Positions 12,501 to 22,765 of a DNA stretch of 64,000 bases are shown piece by piece; position 1 is the first letter of the stretch; the number at the start of each line of letters is the position of its first letter. This stretch comes from Brachycybe producta. Its lineage: Eukaryota > Arthropoda > Diplopoda > Playtdesmida > Andrognathidae. A program made the position numbers and the translations under genes. The DNA lies in the NCBI GenBank assembly GCA_036925085.1, contig JAUPFP010000046.1, positions 875,501-939,500 of the forward strand. The letters run 5' to 3'. A model generated the notes under the pieces. The model was not told the origin of the DNA, did no database searches, and saw only the letters and a program-made list of their open reading frames with translations.

Positions 12501-15500
12501 ATAAACTTTTTAATTTTTTTTTATAAATAAACATTAAAAACTGCTTAAAGTTATGTCATTTTTTTAACTCACTCAAAAAAAGCTTATTTTGAAAGATATA
12601 TTCAACATGAAAACACTTTTAAGTGATTGAGTTACCCTTCTAGTTTCTAAAACACACTCAAGTTTCACTTCATTTTGCTCTTCTGAAAGACAGGCCTCGT
12701 TTACACTTAAAACCGACGCGATTTGGACGTGAAATCCTGAAAAAAATCTTCCACCAGATACATTTACTAACATAACAAATTTACTCTTCTACTTTCTAAT
12801 TTTCTAACAAATTTTCAACTTTTTAAAAAAAAATAATATCAGTAAAGAAGTGGGTTTAAAAAAAGTCTAATGTAATGTACTCTCTTTAAAATTGCGTGTC
12901 TATTCATATATTTCTTAATTAATATCGTCTTTTCTAATATTTAATTGTCCCATTTAATTAATTATTATTAAGAATGTCAAAAAACGAAAACGGATCCAAA
13001 TAACCGAACTGGGTCCCTATAAAGTCAATGTTCGTATAACAATACGAACAATATCCGATAAATGGCAAACGTAACCTCATCATCATCAGCATAATTGGAA
13101 ATACGTTAATTAATAGTAAACCTTTTATTAATTAATTAATTAATTAATGAATGAAAGAAGAAAAATCTAAATCAAATTAAGAAGAAAACGATCGTCTCGA
13201 TCGTCAATTTTAATGACGTAATTTTATTATCCGGTTCTGCTGGCAACTTGTTTGTGCTGCGACCAAAAGGCACCCATTCCCCTCCCTCCCCTCCCCCAAT
13301 TAATTAATTTAATTAATAATCGTAAAATGTTTTAAGTAATTTTAATTTCATTTAATTTTAGGTGATGCACAACCGAGACAATTACGGTCATCCTAGAGAA
13401 AACTTCATTCGAGACTGGAACGACTACAAGAACGGATTCGGAGACATGAACAGAGATTTCTGGTTGGGAAACGAAAACGTATTCATGTTGACCAATCAGG
13501 AGGATTACGTTCTAAGAGTCGACCTCGAAGATTTCGATTCACATAAACGGTAATCGAGCTGATGGTTAAGTACTTGCTCTGGTCAACTATACTTTTCATA
13601 ATATAATTATTAATAATGTTGCCTGATGCTTCTTTACCCTTACTATAACCTGAATAAGTGATAAGGCAAAGTGAATAGCCCATCCATGACGTCAAATGGC
13701 ATTGACTGGAGATGACTATTGAATGAACTTCAGTGGAAATCACTAGCAAGCCATAAAGCTGAGCAAAGCGCTGCCCTTTCTTGAACGTTTGCTAGCTGTT
13801 CCAAAACAGTGCTTTGTTAACTGGAATTCTTACAAGGAATGGCCATCCAAAGACAATTAATGTCTAAACTTTGTCTAAGGTCCTTGAAATCCAAACCACT
13901 TTTGGAGATGTTGAGTTCGACTGAAAAATGAAGTCGGCTTGTCGAACGAAACCGACCACTCGAGTCGACTACGGTGGTTGAAAGGTGATCCAAGTGTAGA
14001 TCAATTGGAAAGTGGTTCGTGTACAAAAAAAAGGAAATATTGTCACCGCGGTGGCAGCGATCGACCACTTTCTCATTGTTGAGAAGCCGCTCGTGTGAAA
14101 CGGTCCGAGCATCTTTCCATAGCAATACATTGTCAACCGACAGCCCAGTCACCTGCAACAGTATTTTGTTGTCGAACTGGACCACTCAAAAGTAGTTCGT
14201 GTGACAACGCACTAAATAACAATCATTTATGATTGGATAATATATCAACCGAGGCTCCCCCAACTTAATTGCAGTTGTACTGAGAGTTCAATTGAATTGT
14301 TTTGTATAATAATGCACCTCTCTTAAGACTGGAATACACAAGACCACTTTTTGACTTGCAATAAAACGGAAGTCAAAGGTGGTTTTGCTGTGGTTGCACT
14401 GTATATTCTATAGAAACACTCAAGGTGGTCGGATTTGGCGACTAACAGACTTCATTTTGCAGCCGAATCACGTTACTCCTTTTCTCAGAGCTAACGTTTT
14501 CTTCTCACGTATTCAGGTTATACTTAACCGCAGCATAATAATCATATTTCTTTAAACGATGCATTCTAGTGGGGGGAAAAGAAAGTGAGTTAGAAAATGA
14601 AAACAAATAAATTTCTTTTCACAGTTATGCAATTTACACCAAGTTTAAAATCTTCAGTGAGGCTGAAAACTATAAATTGGAGATCGGTAACTACGAAGGG
14701 AACGCCGGAGATTCGCTTAACGATCCGTGGTACGGAAGCAACCTCAACCCTTTCTCCACTTACGACAGGTAACCAAACGGATCACTTTTTCATTCATTTT
14801 ATTCATTCTCTACTTAACACTGTAATAACAACTTGAGACAAATCATAATTAAAGAAATGAGGTTTTTATTTCTCTCTTTTTTCAGCTCCGTAAAATTTAA
14901 GTTTCGTAAAATTTCTTTCAATCTCATTTTTCTCAGAAAAAAAAAACCTGTTTTCTAAATTTTGAATTCGTTAAGAAAAATTATCCCCTTTAGAAATAAA
15001 AATGAAAAATAATAATAAAAAAATACCAGTTTTACTATTTTAAATAAAAAGAATTAATAATAAAAGACAGAAAAACCCCCCAAAAAAAATCTAGAAAACA
15101 AGGAAAGGAATTGAAAGTTAATTAAATCTAAGCCACAATTTGAAAAAAAGAAGAAGAAAATTATAACCTGAATAATACAGACCTCACATGTGTACTCTCA
15201 GCCATATCTGAGAGTCAACTCTCACACTTAATTGACTCTCAACACAGGCAGTTAGAAATCGGGGAGAACGTCAGTTGGCTCCGCCCTTGTTATGACGACT
15301 GGCAACTTCTAATTGGTTGGTTATCTAGTCTGACGTCGCATGCTCCGCCCCCTTTTCAACGTCGAACCACACAACAAACCAATTAGAAGTTACCGGTCGT
15401 CGTAAAAAGGACGGAGCCAACTGAAGTTCTCCCCGATTTCTAACTGCCTGTCTCTCAACAATGTTATTTATCTTCTTATTAATAAGGCAAAAATAATTAG

Positions 15501-16070
15501 CTCCTTTTTAAATCAATGAAGCTGTTTAGAGGCTAGAGATCTCCTAGCATGAACATGCAACTAAAGATTGCATCCTAGCCTCTATCCAACCAGTTTTTTT
15601 TCCGATTGCAAAATGAATTATGCGTTTTTCAATCAATGAGACTTGTTTCGAGGCTAGAATTCAAGGAACTTCCTACCTCCACCAACCTTAAATTACTTTT
15701 GAGCATATTAACCTCTAAACAGTCTCGTTGATTGAAAAACGCATAACTAATTAAGAGGCTTTGTGCATTTCATTGTCAATTTTTAACCTTAATTATCATT
15801 TTACGTTTTATTCATTTGAAAAACAGAGATAACGACCGATCGTCACTGAATTGCGCCTCCATGTTACGAGGAGGTTGGTGGTGGCGAAGTTGCGGCCGAG
15901 GACTTAACGGAATCTACCTGACCAACCCCACCGACCTGGCAGCTCGCCAGGGAATAGTCTGGTTCAGATGGAAGGGATGGGACTACACATTGAAACGAGC
16001 TCGAATGTCGATACGACCCAAAGCATTCGTACCTCCAGTAACCACCACCACCACCACCACAAAGGGCTAA
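9600..16070 (+). CDS. Coiled-coil protein with C-terminal fibrinogen-related domain (5' partial)
   Basis: Five exons are joined in phase: 9600-10820, 11211-11637, 13362-13549, 14625-14768, 15827-16070, giving 740 residues to the stop. The first 500 residues are heptad-rich and polar (ENTCRSMLDQMTRRLDTMEQ near the start, a second helical block near VKTYLQRQTGKIMQNLEQ) with Ser/Thr/Asn-rich linkers. The last 220 form a fibrinogen-related domain: CADLRTRG, then CDMETNGGGWT, FWLGNENV, VDLEDF, the calcium-site region YDRDNDRSSLNCA and GGWWWRSCGRGLNGIY, WKGWDYTLKRARMSIRP. The tail is threonine-rich. The protein is probably extracellular and oligomeric, like angiopoietin-like proteins or insect scabrous; I cannot choose between these. 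The signal peptide and start must lie on upstream exons I did not find. An upstream TTG in frame at 9559 is intron read-through. Confidence 0.9.
12350..12720. mobile_element. TAGAAGGGTA-family copy in the fibrinogen-gene intron
   Basis: Full palindromic copy with outer arms (GCCTCTCG near 12369, CGTTTACACTTAAAACC near 12699) and inner arms (GTAGAAGGGTAATTCAATCA; TGATTGAGTTACCCTTCTAG). It sits inside the 1.7-kb intron 11638-13361, which otherwise shows only AT-rich sequence. Confidence 0.85.
13800..14220. repeat. Probable unclassified MITE remnant in intron
   Basis: Recurrent GACCACTT/AAGTGGTC motifs in both orientations, for example CCACTCGAGTCGACTACGG and AAGTGGTTCGTGT, suggest a fold-back repeat. 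The minus strand is open for 122 codons here but shows no family I know and its composition follows the repeat. Related fragments continue to about 14450. Confidence 0.4.
15244..15451. mobile_element. Complete hAT-like MITE
   Basis: Terminal inverted repeats read ACAGGCAGTTAGAAATCGGG on the left and the complement on the right, and the match continues inward (CTTCTAATTGGTT against AACCAATTAGAAG; GGCTCCGCCC against GGACGGAGCC). An exact 8-bp duplication CTCTCAAC abuts both ends (15236-15243 and 15452-15459). Length 208 bp, no coding frame. Related copies are at 1-29, 43633-43823 (diverged) and 63582-63748. Confidence 0.9.
15525..15760. mobile_element. Pair of GAGGCTAG fold-backs in the last fibrinogen-gene intron
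   Basis: Two small palindromes with arms TTTAGAGGCTAGAGATC / CCTAGCCTCTATCC and GAGACTTGTTTCGAGGCTAG / AACCTCTAAACAGTCTCGTT. The flanking ATGCGTTTTTCAATCA and its complement TGATTGAAAAACGCAT show that the second unit extends at least from 15620 to 15750. The last exon starts 67 bases further on. Confidence 0.75.
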
Positions 16071-16257
16071 CTGTTAGCCCCATAATGTGCATACGAAAAA
16101 CGAAAAGGGCAGAAAAGGAGTCGCATGGGCCAGAAAGGGGCAGACACACTTCAAGGAGGAAGGGAGGCCCACTCGGCTCCAGTCTGATTTCTTTGTAGAA
16201 ATAATTCTAATTACATATTTCAATCATATCACATTTAAATTTCGCGGTTTTCTCTTC

Positions 16258-16263
16258 AATAAA
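16258..16263 (+). terminator. Poly(A) signal of the fibrinogen-domain gene
   Basis: AATAAA lies 188 bases after the stop codon at 16070, the first such hexamer downstream. A palindrome around two GTGACGTCAC motifs (about 16265-16365) follows directly. Confidence 0.6.
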
Positions 16264-16365
16264 TAACTGCACATTCATCTTTATTCATTGATGTATCCAT
16301 CAGTGTGACGTCACGTCCATAGAGATATGCACAAGTGACGTCACACTGCTGAATAAATCAATGAA

Positions 16366-17111
16366 TAATGAAATAAATATAAGATTAATACAACGCCATC
16401 TAGTATCATCATTAGCAATTAATCGTAAACACCTAAACACTCCCCTCCCCTTTTTTTATTAGCATTTACACGAGGGGAACGACATAAATAGAAAATCATG
16501 TACGAGATTCACACCAGTGCGGATGTACAGCAAACCACTTTACTTTTATCCGCGTTTTACTAGAAGTCCAAAATAGAATAGAATTCTGAAAATTCATTAA
16601 AAAAAACCGCAGATAGAAAGTAAAACAGTTTTAAATATTGTACGAGAATGACCCCTCTATGTCTCCTCCTTGCATTTACATCATTACCAATACATCACCC
16701 AGTAAACATGACATTAGTTTTCATTCTTGAAGCAGCTTTTTTGTCAGTACAATACGGCACTTTAAATAAAATCGCCATATTCGATCACCCCCACCCTTGA
16801 GTATATTAATTGAGACTCAAGACTGTCAGACAACAATGGGTGCTTCAAGTTTTATATAGCTGGCAATTTGTTTGTGCCCTATCACACGCTAGATAGAAAG
16901 TCTAGAGAAGTTAGTATCGAAGGGTGTAGCGCCATCTATTGGTCACCATAGGAAACTAATAATTCTTCCTATTCTAATGAAATGCATTTTTCTTATTTTC
17001 TCATTATATTCTTATATCATTTTTTTTTCTTTTGTTGTACAGAAATTTATGTTGTTTTTTTCGAATAAAATAATTTCAAAGTATTAAAAAAAAAACTAAA
17101 ATTGTACTTAC
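16366..17111. other. Spacer between fibrinogen-domain gene and small minus-strand gene
   Basis: AT-rich sequence without a recognisable repeat. It should contain the last exon of the minus-strand gene at 17112-17528, because the exon ending at 17112 is followed by a strong donor (GTAAGT). Candidate acceptors around 16945-16965 on the minus strand would give only a few more residues before a stop; I could not decide among them. Confidence 0.5.
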
Positions 17112-17528
17112 CGAAACGAAGAACTTTCCTTTTTCGTTTTAGATTTTGTTGTAAATTAGACGAAACTGAACTTTTGACAGGACTTTTAGATTCTTTAGAA
17201 TCAGAATTCAATTTATAATCAGCGTTACGTAACTGAAAACAACAACAGAACGAATTATTAGAATAGCAAAACGAATGAACGTAAAGAAAAAAATACTCCT
17301 TCAAAAAAACATGGTTCAAAAATCAAAACTCACCTTTTCTTTGAGAACGTCAATCGATTGCCACGCTTTATTAATATCTAGAATGCAAAAGAAAATTATA
17401 ATTAAACTAATTAATAACAAAAAAAAGCAGTCAAAAAATGACAAACCGTGAATAATGTTAAGGCTTTTATCACGATAAGGTGGACGACTGTATGTTATTT
17501 TGACATTTCCTTGTTTTTTTGAATTCAT
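17112..17528 (-). CDS. Small basic protein of unknown function (3' end uncertain)
   Basis: Three exons on the minus strand join in phase: 17447-17528 (ATG at 17526-17528), 17334-17377 and 17112-17232, all with GT-AG borders. A 5' non-coding exon probably ends near 18570, where CAAG|GTATGT occurs on this strand, pairing with the acceptor before 17544. The visible 83 residues begin MNSKKQGNVKITYSRPPYRD, include the helical INKAWQSIDVLKEKLRNADY, then a Ser/Lys-rich part and a basic patch LKRKRKVLRF that could be a nuclear localisation signal. I do not recognise the family. The last exon is not established. Consistent exon phases and splice sites make a real gene likely. Confidence 0.6.
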
Positions 17529-17609
17529 TTTTCGTGTGAAATACCTAAAAGATTAAACAAAAATCATTTAGAAAAAACAGCTGATTTTCGAATTCTTAAT
17601 TATCTCTTT

Positions 17610-17990
17610 GTTTTTCAGGAAAAAGAAGGAAGTGTTTTAAAAACTAGAAGGGTAGCTCAATCATTTAAGGTGATTTTTAAAATGTAAACGCCTCTCGAAC
17701 TCTTGATTATTCTGTCTTTCGCAGCAAATTTATGAGAAACTAGAAAGTGTTTTAGAAAACTAGAAGGGTTAAGTATATTTTAATGTTGATATCTTTCAAA
17801 ATAAGCTTTCGTTTTTATGCGAGTTTCAAAATGACTCAAAAAGTTTGTTTTGAAATATATCTAAAATGAGAATACCTCTTAAATGATTGAGTTACCCTTC
17901 TAGTTTTTAAAACACTTTCTTTGTTTCTCTTAATTTTGCTCCTGAAAAACAGAATAATCAAAGTTCGATTGGCGTTTACACTTTAAAAAC
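17610..17990. mobile_element. Full TAGAAGGGTA-family copy
   Basis: One of the best-preserved copies: outer arms GTAAACGCCTCTCGAACTCT at about 17685 and the complement ending GGCGTTTACACTTT near 17980, inner arms AACTAGAAGGGTTAAG and TGAGTTACCCTTCTAGTTT. It lies in the probable 5' UTR intron of the small minus-strand gene; a partial left arm at 17620-17670 suggests a second, truncated copy. Confidence 0.85.
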
Positions 17991-18609
17991 AAACTAAATT
18001 ACAAACGAAACGAAACAAATGAAAGAAAAGAACCAAAACACAAACTCTCCCGCCAAATATTTTGTTTGCGTTTGCGTTCTTTAAGTAAGCATCATGAGAT
18101 AATTTATTAAAGAGTCGTATTGTGACGTCTTGCGGAGTTTACCGAAGCAAACCATGTGGGCGTCATGACGAAATAAGATGGCGTCAATTAGGCGCCAAAA
18201 TAACCAATGTCCAATGCCTTTAAATCCGCCTTTTTAACAATAAACCCAACAAAACCTAATGATTTCACGGAGTAGTTTATTCGAATTTCGTTAAAACAAC
18301 CCTAAAATTATCAAATAAACCCAAAACTTGGCGCAATTTTACAACTTTTAGCCGGTTGTAAACAAATAAGATAAAGGAGAACGCAAATGTCACATTATTA
18401 CGCGAAAAACAAAATCATTTTAAACACTTTTTAAGCGTAAAAAATGCAAATTGTGACATTTGCTTATCAAATAACCAATAATTTACATTTTAATCGCTAA
18501 ATAAGGTGATAAATAATTAAAATTAATTAAGAAAAATGAGAAAAATCGCTTAAACATACCTTGAAAAAACGACTAAATCTAAAAGCCAATGGCCGCCAAA
18601 ACAGTTGTA

Positions 18610-20204
18610 GTGCCACCTAGCGGACCAAATCGAAAATCTAGAAATTTAAAATAAAATTAATCTAATAGCGCTTTAACAAAAAGACAAACTCCGACAAAGC
18701 GTAAAAACTGAAACATTAAATAAGTTATAAATAATAAACATTGTAATCACTTTAAATGATCTAAAATATTTAAAAAAAATGGCTATAAAAACGAGAAGTT
18801 TCACTTAAAATTTACGTGAAAACGTCTAAACAAATAAACTAAATTTTAAATTTGAATAACAATTGCCGCTTAAAAAAATAGTAATGCCACTTATTGACTA
18901 AAACACACAACTTAAAAGCGCTTTAGCAAAAGGACAAATAACCATAAACTCAAAAATCTACTCTATATTTTTATACTAAGTTACTAAATTGAAATACAGT
19001 ACATTAATTTTAAAAGATTAAATTAAAATATTTAATGCAACAATTTAAAACTGTTTCATAATTTATCACGAAGTTAAGAAAAGTTTTTAAAATAAAAATA
19101 TTTTACAAATAATAAATTTTTAATAATGTCAATTCAATTGTTTTATGTGCAGCTGATTTAGGAGAAGACAAATTAAAAAAAAATATTGCTTTAAAATTGG
19201 ATTATTTTCAATCTGACATAAAAACAGCTTATTTTAATATATACACAACATAAAAATAAACTTAAGTGATTGACCTACCCTTCTAGTTTATAAAACATAT
19301 TCAAGTTTCTCGTCAAAGCCCAAATACACATGTAATGAGAGTTCGAGAAATGTTTAAATTTTTTAAATTTAATAAATTAGAATAAAAATAGTAAAAATGT
19401 ATTTAATTATTAAATATATTTACATTAAAAATATTTCTTTACCTTTTTCTAAAGGTACTAACTCCCCCCCCCCCCCAAACACCCCCACAAAAACATAAGG
19501 CTATTAATAAGAATAAATAAATCAATAAGGAAATAAAAAGCCTTTGTATATAAAATGCATTATTAAACATGTCACATATTGACACACATACTAAAAGTAG
19601 ATGTTATGTTGTTTCCATGGAAACAATTACGCAAATTAATAAAATATTTATGTAAATCTGTACAGCTGTGGTCAGGAAAAGTGGACATACACTAAAATGT
19701 TTCTAGTAAAAACAATTGGACAAATAAATTACAAGTTGGAAGTTACTGTCAGTCATTTAACATGTTTAATGGATTCTTTGAGAAAAAACTCAACTTACTT
19801 CGGTATTTATTTTAAGAAACCATTCTCATTTTATTTTAAATTTACATAATTATTACAATTATATAAACATTATTATTAAAAATAATAATAGCAATTATAA
19901 TAATTAAGATGTTTTATGAATTCTTGGTTATTCTGTATTTCAGAAGCAAAATTAAAACAAAAACAAAAACTAGAAAGTGTTAGAAACTAGAATGGTGGCT
20001 AAATTATTTATTATTATTTAAATGTTGGTATTTTTCAAAATAAACTTTTATCTAGATAAATTAAGCTACCATTCTAGTTTTTTATTTTGCACCTGAGAGA
20101 CTGGAATAACCAGAGTTCAATAGACGTTTCCACTTTAAAACCACAATAAATATAAATTATTAATATTAAATAATAATATTTAAACACAAGAAATACATTT
20201 TCAG
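18610..20204. other. AT-rich spacer with partial repeats, upstream of WDR31
   Basis: Very AT-rich. It holds a half copy of the TAGAAGGGTA family at about 19195-19330, a fuller degraded copy at about 19905-20145 and a C-tract at 19466-19477. One or more N-terminal WDR31 exons should be here (about 45 residues are missing by comparison with the human protein) but none could be supported. Confidence 0.5.
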
Positions 20205-22765
20205 ATTCAAAGAAAATCCTAATCGTATATTTGAAGTTGCTCACGAAGGACCAGCGTTATGCTTGACCAGTGCCAAATGTGGACATTGTCTAAGTGGAGG
20301 TTACGACCAAGTAAGTGGACATAACCACTTCAAAGCTTTTCAATTTATTTTAATTTACTCCATTTATTTGAGATTTACCTTTTTTAAATTTATTTCTAAT
20401 AACAAACATGAAGACAGTGGTAGTTTATGACTACTATAATGGTAAAACAGTACAGAAATGGACTGGTCATCAACAGCAAGTGACCACAGTAAGAAAAATA
20501 AACAATTTGCAACAATATTTTTTTTTTTAAAAATTAAATTTTTGATATATTTTTTTATTAAAATAATTTCTAAAGATATCTTATGGAAATAATTGCGATT
20601 TGATTGCAAGTGGTTCCAGAGATAAAACGATCAAAATTTGGAAATATGACCAAGAGGACGCAGTGGACACAATAGATGGCCACGAACTGACCATCACCGG
20701 ATTAGATTTTAATTTAGGTGTGGATAATCTTAAACGCACTGTTTGAACCAATTACTTTTTCAAAATAATTAATTAATGAGTGTAATTACATGAGTGTACT
20801 TAAAGTGAAAAATGAAAATGAAGAATTTAAAACACAAAAAGAAAAGTAATTTGCAATTCTACATTTGAAAATGTAATTAACTACAATTACAAAGTTTCAA
20901 AATCATTAATTACTTGAAAAGTAATTTAATTCATTACTTTTGTTAAATTACGTCCGAACACTACTTAAAATTGATCCAAATTTAAATTTATAAAAGATAA
21001 TACGATTCTGTGTTCGGGATCGAGAGACAACTGCATCAAACTCTGGGATGTTTCGACCGGAAAATTGATTACATCTTCCAAAATAACTCGTAATCTGGAA
21101 AGTTACTTAAAAAATTCTCTCAGAAAATATTTCTAATGTTTGTAAAATAAATTTACCGTTCGACAGATTACTCATTTAAAGTTCACGAATAATACGAACA
21201 TGGTTATTCAGACCAGTGAAGACAAACAATTGCGGTAACTGTCAACGAACTCTGATTAATTATGTTTTTCAAGAGCAAAATTAAGAGCTGCATGAAAGGG
21301 TATTAGAAACTAGAAGGGTAGCTCAATCACTTAACATGTTAACATTCAAAATAAGCTTTTTACGTGAGTTCATTTTGAAAGAAATCAACATGAAAATACT
21401 ACTAAGTAACTCAGCTAAAGTTCTAGTTTGTAACACACTTTCAAATTCTCCTTATTTGTTGTTGTTGAAAATGCAAAACAACCTTGTTATAAAATCAGCT
21501 GATCATAAAACATCTTAATTTCATTCATTGCAGTTTATGGGATGCAAGAACGTTGCAAGTGTCCATTTGTTTTCCTGCAAAACAACACATGCAAATGCAC
21601 TGCGACGTAACATCGAACGATAATTATATTTTAACATGCAGCAATGGAACAAACGGCAACGGATGCGAATCAACAGTTAAGTTTCAAACCTCACCATTTA
21701 CAGCTCCACTACAGTTGTACCTTATGCTAGAATTTTACAATATTAACCGAAACCTAGTTATGGGATGTCCGTAAATGCAAGTTACTTCGAGAGTACAGAG
21801 GCCACCAACAGACCGTCAACTCTTGCTCGTTCTTCAAACTTAGCGAGTACGGACACTATCAAATAGTGACAGTGTCACAAGACAACACTTTAAGGCTTTG
21901 GAGCTACGAAACATCAGGTCCGAGAAGTGGTCAAGGGCTTTACGTCCAAATTTCATGAAGGAAACTTAAAAGACACTTCAACTTGAATCCTTCAAGCACT
22001 GCTGGTCTAACATAGAAAAATCCTTTTTATTAATACAAAATAAAATAGGATTTTCCACTTAGAAACTCTGCTTAGAGGGTTCAAGTGCCAAGTTCCCTCT
22101 TGATATTAAGTTTAATGAAGAGCAGTTTGAGAAGTTGCATAAGGTATTTCGTAAGGTTTATAGACATAAATTAAAAATATCATCTGCTTGAAGTTGGGTC
22201 ATTTTCAAAATGACATAAAAAGGTTAAGTTAAAAGATATCAAACATGAAAATACTATGAAGTGATTGAGCTACCCTTCTAGTTTCTAAAACACATTCAAG
22301 TTTCTCTTCATTTTGCAGCTGAAAGACAGAAGAAATGATGCCATTTATGCTTTAAAAACACCTTAATTTTCTTTTCAGATTGTTTGTTCATTTTAACATT
22401 GGATGGTTCAGGTGCTCTCAATGACGTCACTGTCCTAGACGAAGACAGGTGATTATGGCCCGAATTAAAAATAAAAAAACCTAACACTTGAACCCTCCAA
22501 ACAAGAGCTCCAAATGCAGAAAGAAAATGCTATTTTAAACAGCACCCATTGCACAGAGCTCTTTTTCTATGTAGAAACCTTACTCGGAGAGTTCAAGTGT
22601 GAAGTTTCTTTTTGGAGCTCCAAGTAAAACATGCTAATATGCAGATTTTAAATGCTCCTTTGAGATAGTTTGAGCGTAGCCACTTATCATAACGGAATTC
22701 ATCGCATCATTCGAGGATTTCTATACATGGGACAATGGATATTAAAGAAAGTTTCAAACTTCTAA
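20205..22765 (+). CDS. WDR31: WDR31, WD-repeat protein (5' partial)
   Basis: Nine exons: 20205-20310, 20414-20488, 20576-20717, 20997-21097, 21167-21234, 21534-21675, 21758-21917, 22379-22448, 22669-22765; 319 residues to the stop. The order of WD repeats and local motifs match human WDR31 as I remember it: ASGSRDKTIKIW, CSGSRDNCIKLWDVSTGK, VIQTSEDKQLRLWDARTLQV, FPAKQHMQMHCDV, CSNGTNGNGCES then LWDVR, and LTLDGSGALNDV near the end. WD proteins of this type are scaffolds; WDR31 is linked to cilia. The N-terminal ~45 residues are missing because upstream exons were not identified. Odd point: the exon ending at 21097 joins in frame only if the intron 21098-21166 begins GAAAGT. A fold-back repeat sits in the intron 21235-21533. 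Confidence 0.9.
21240..21520. mobile_element. TAGAAGGGTA-family copy in WDR31 intron
   Basis: Both arms are present (AACTAGAAGGGTAGCTCAAT near 21308; TAACTCAGCTAAAGTTCTAG near 21405, degraded). It fills most of the 299-base intron between the exons ending 21234 and starting 21534, leaving only splice-site sequence at either side. Confidence 0.8.
21955..22370. repeat. Two repeat remnants in WDR31 intron
   Basis: The intron 21918-22378 contains a fold-back with arms CACTTCAACTTGAATCCTTC and AGAGGGTTCAAGTGCCAAGT (about 21965-22105), followed by the right half of a TAGAAGGGTA-family copy (about 22150-22370). The next intron (22449-22668) holds another fold-back of the first type (arms CACTTGAACCCTCC and GAGAGTTCAAGTGTGAAG). 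Confidence 0.7.

Noticed and set aside
13817-14185. 122-codon minus-strand frame in a fibrinogen-gene intron
   Set aside because: It follows a repeat-like segment with inverted motifs and lacks any domain; considered repeat-derived.
18591-18653. ATGGCCGCCAAAACAG as the WDR31 start
   Set aside because: The short frame ends at TAA and its only donor has the wrong phase for the exon at 20205; the ATG is better explained as a YY1-like promoter motif of the minus-strand gene.
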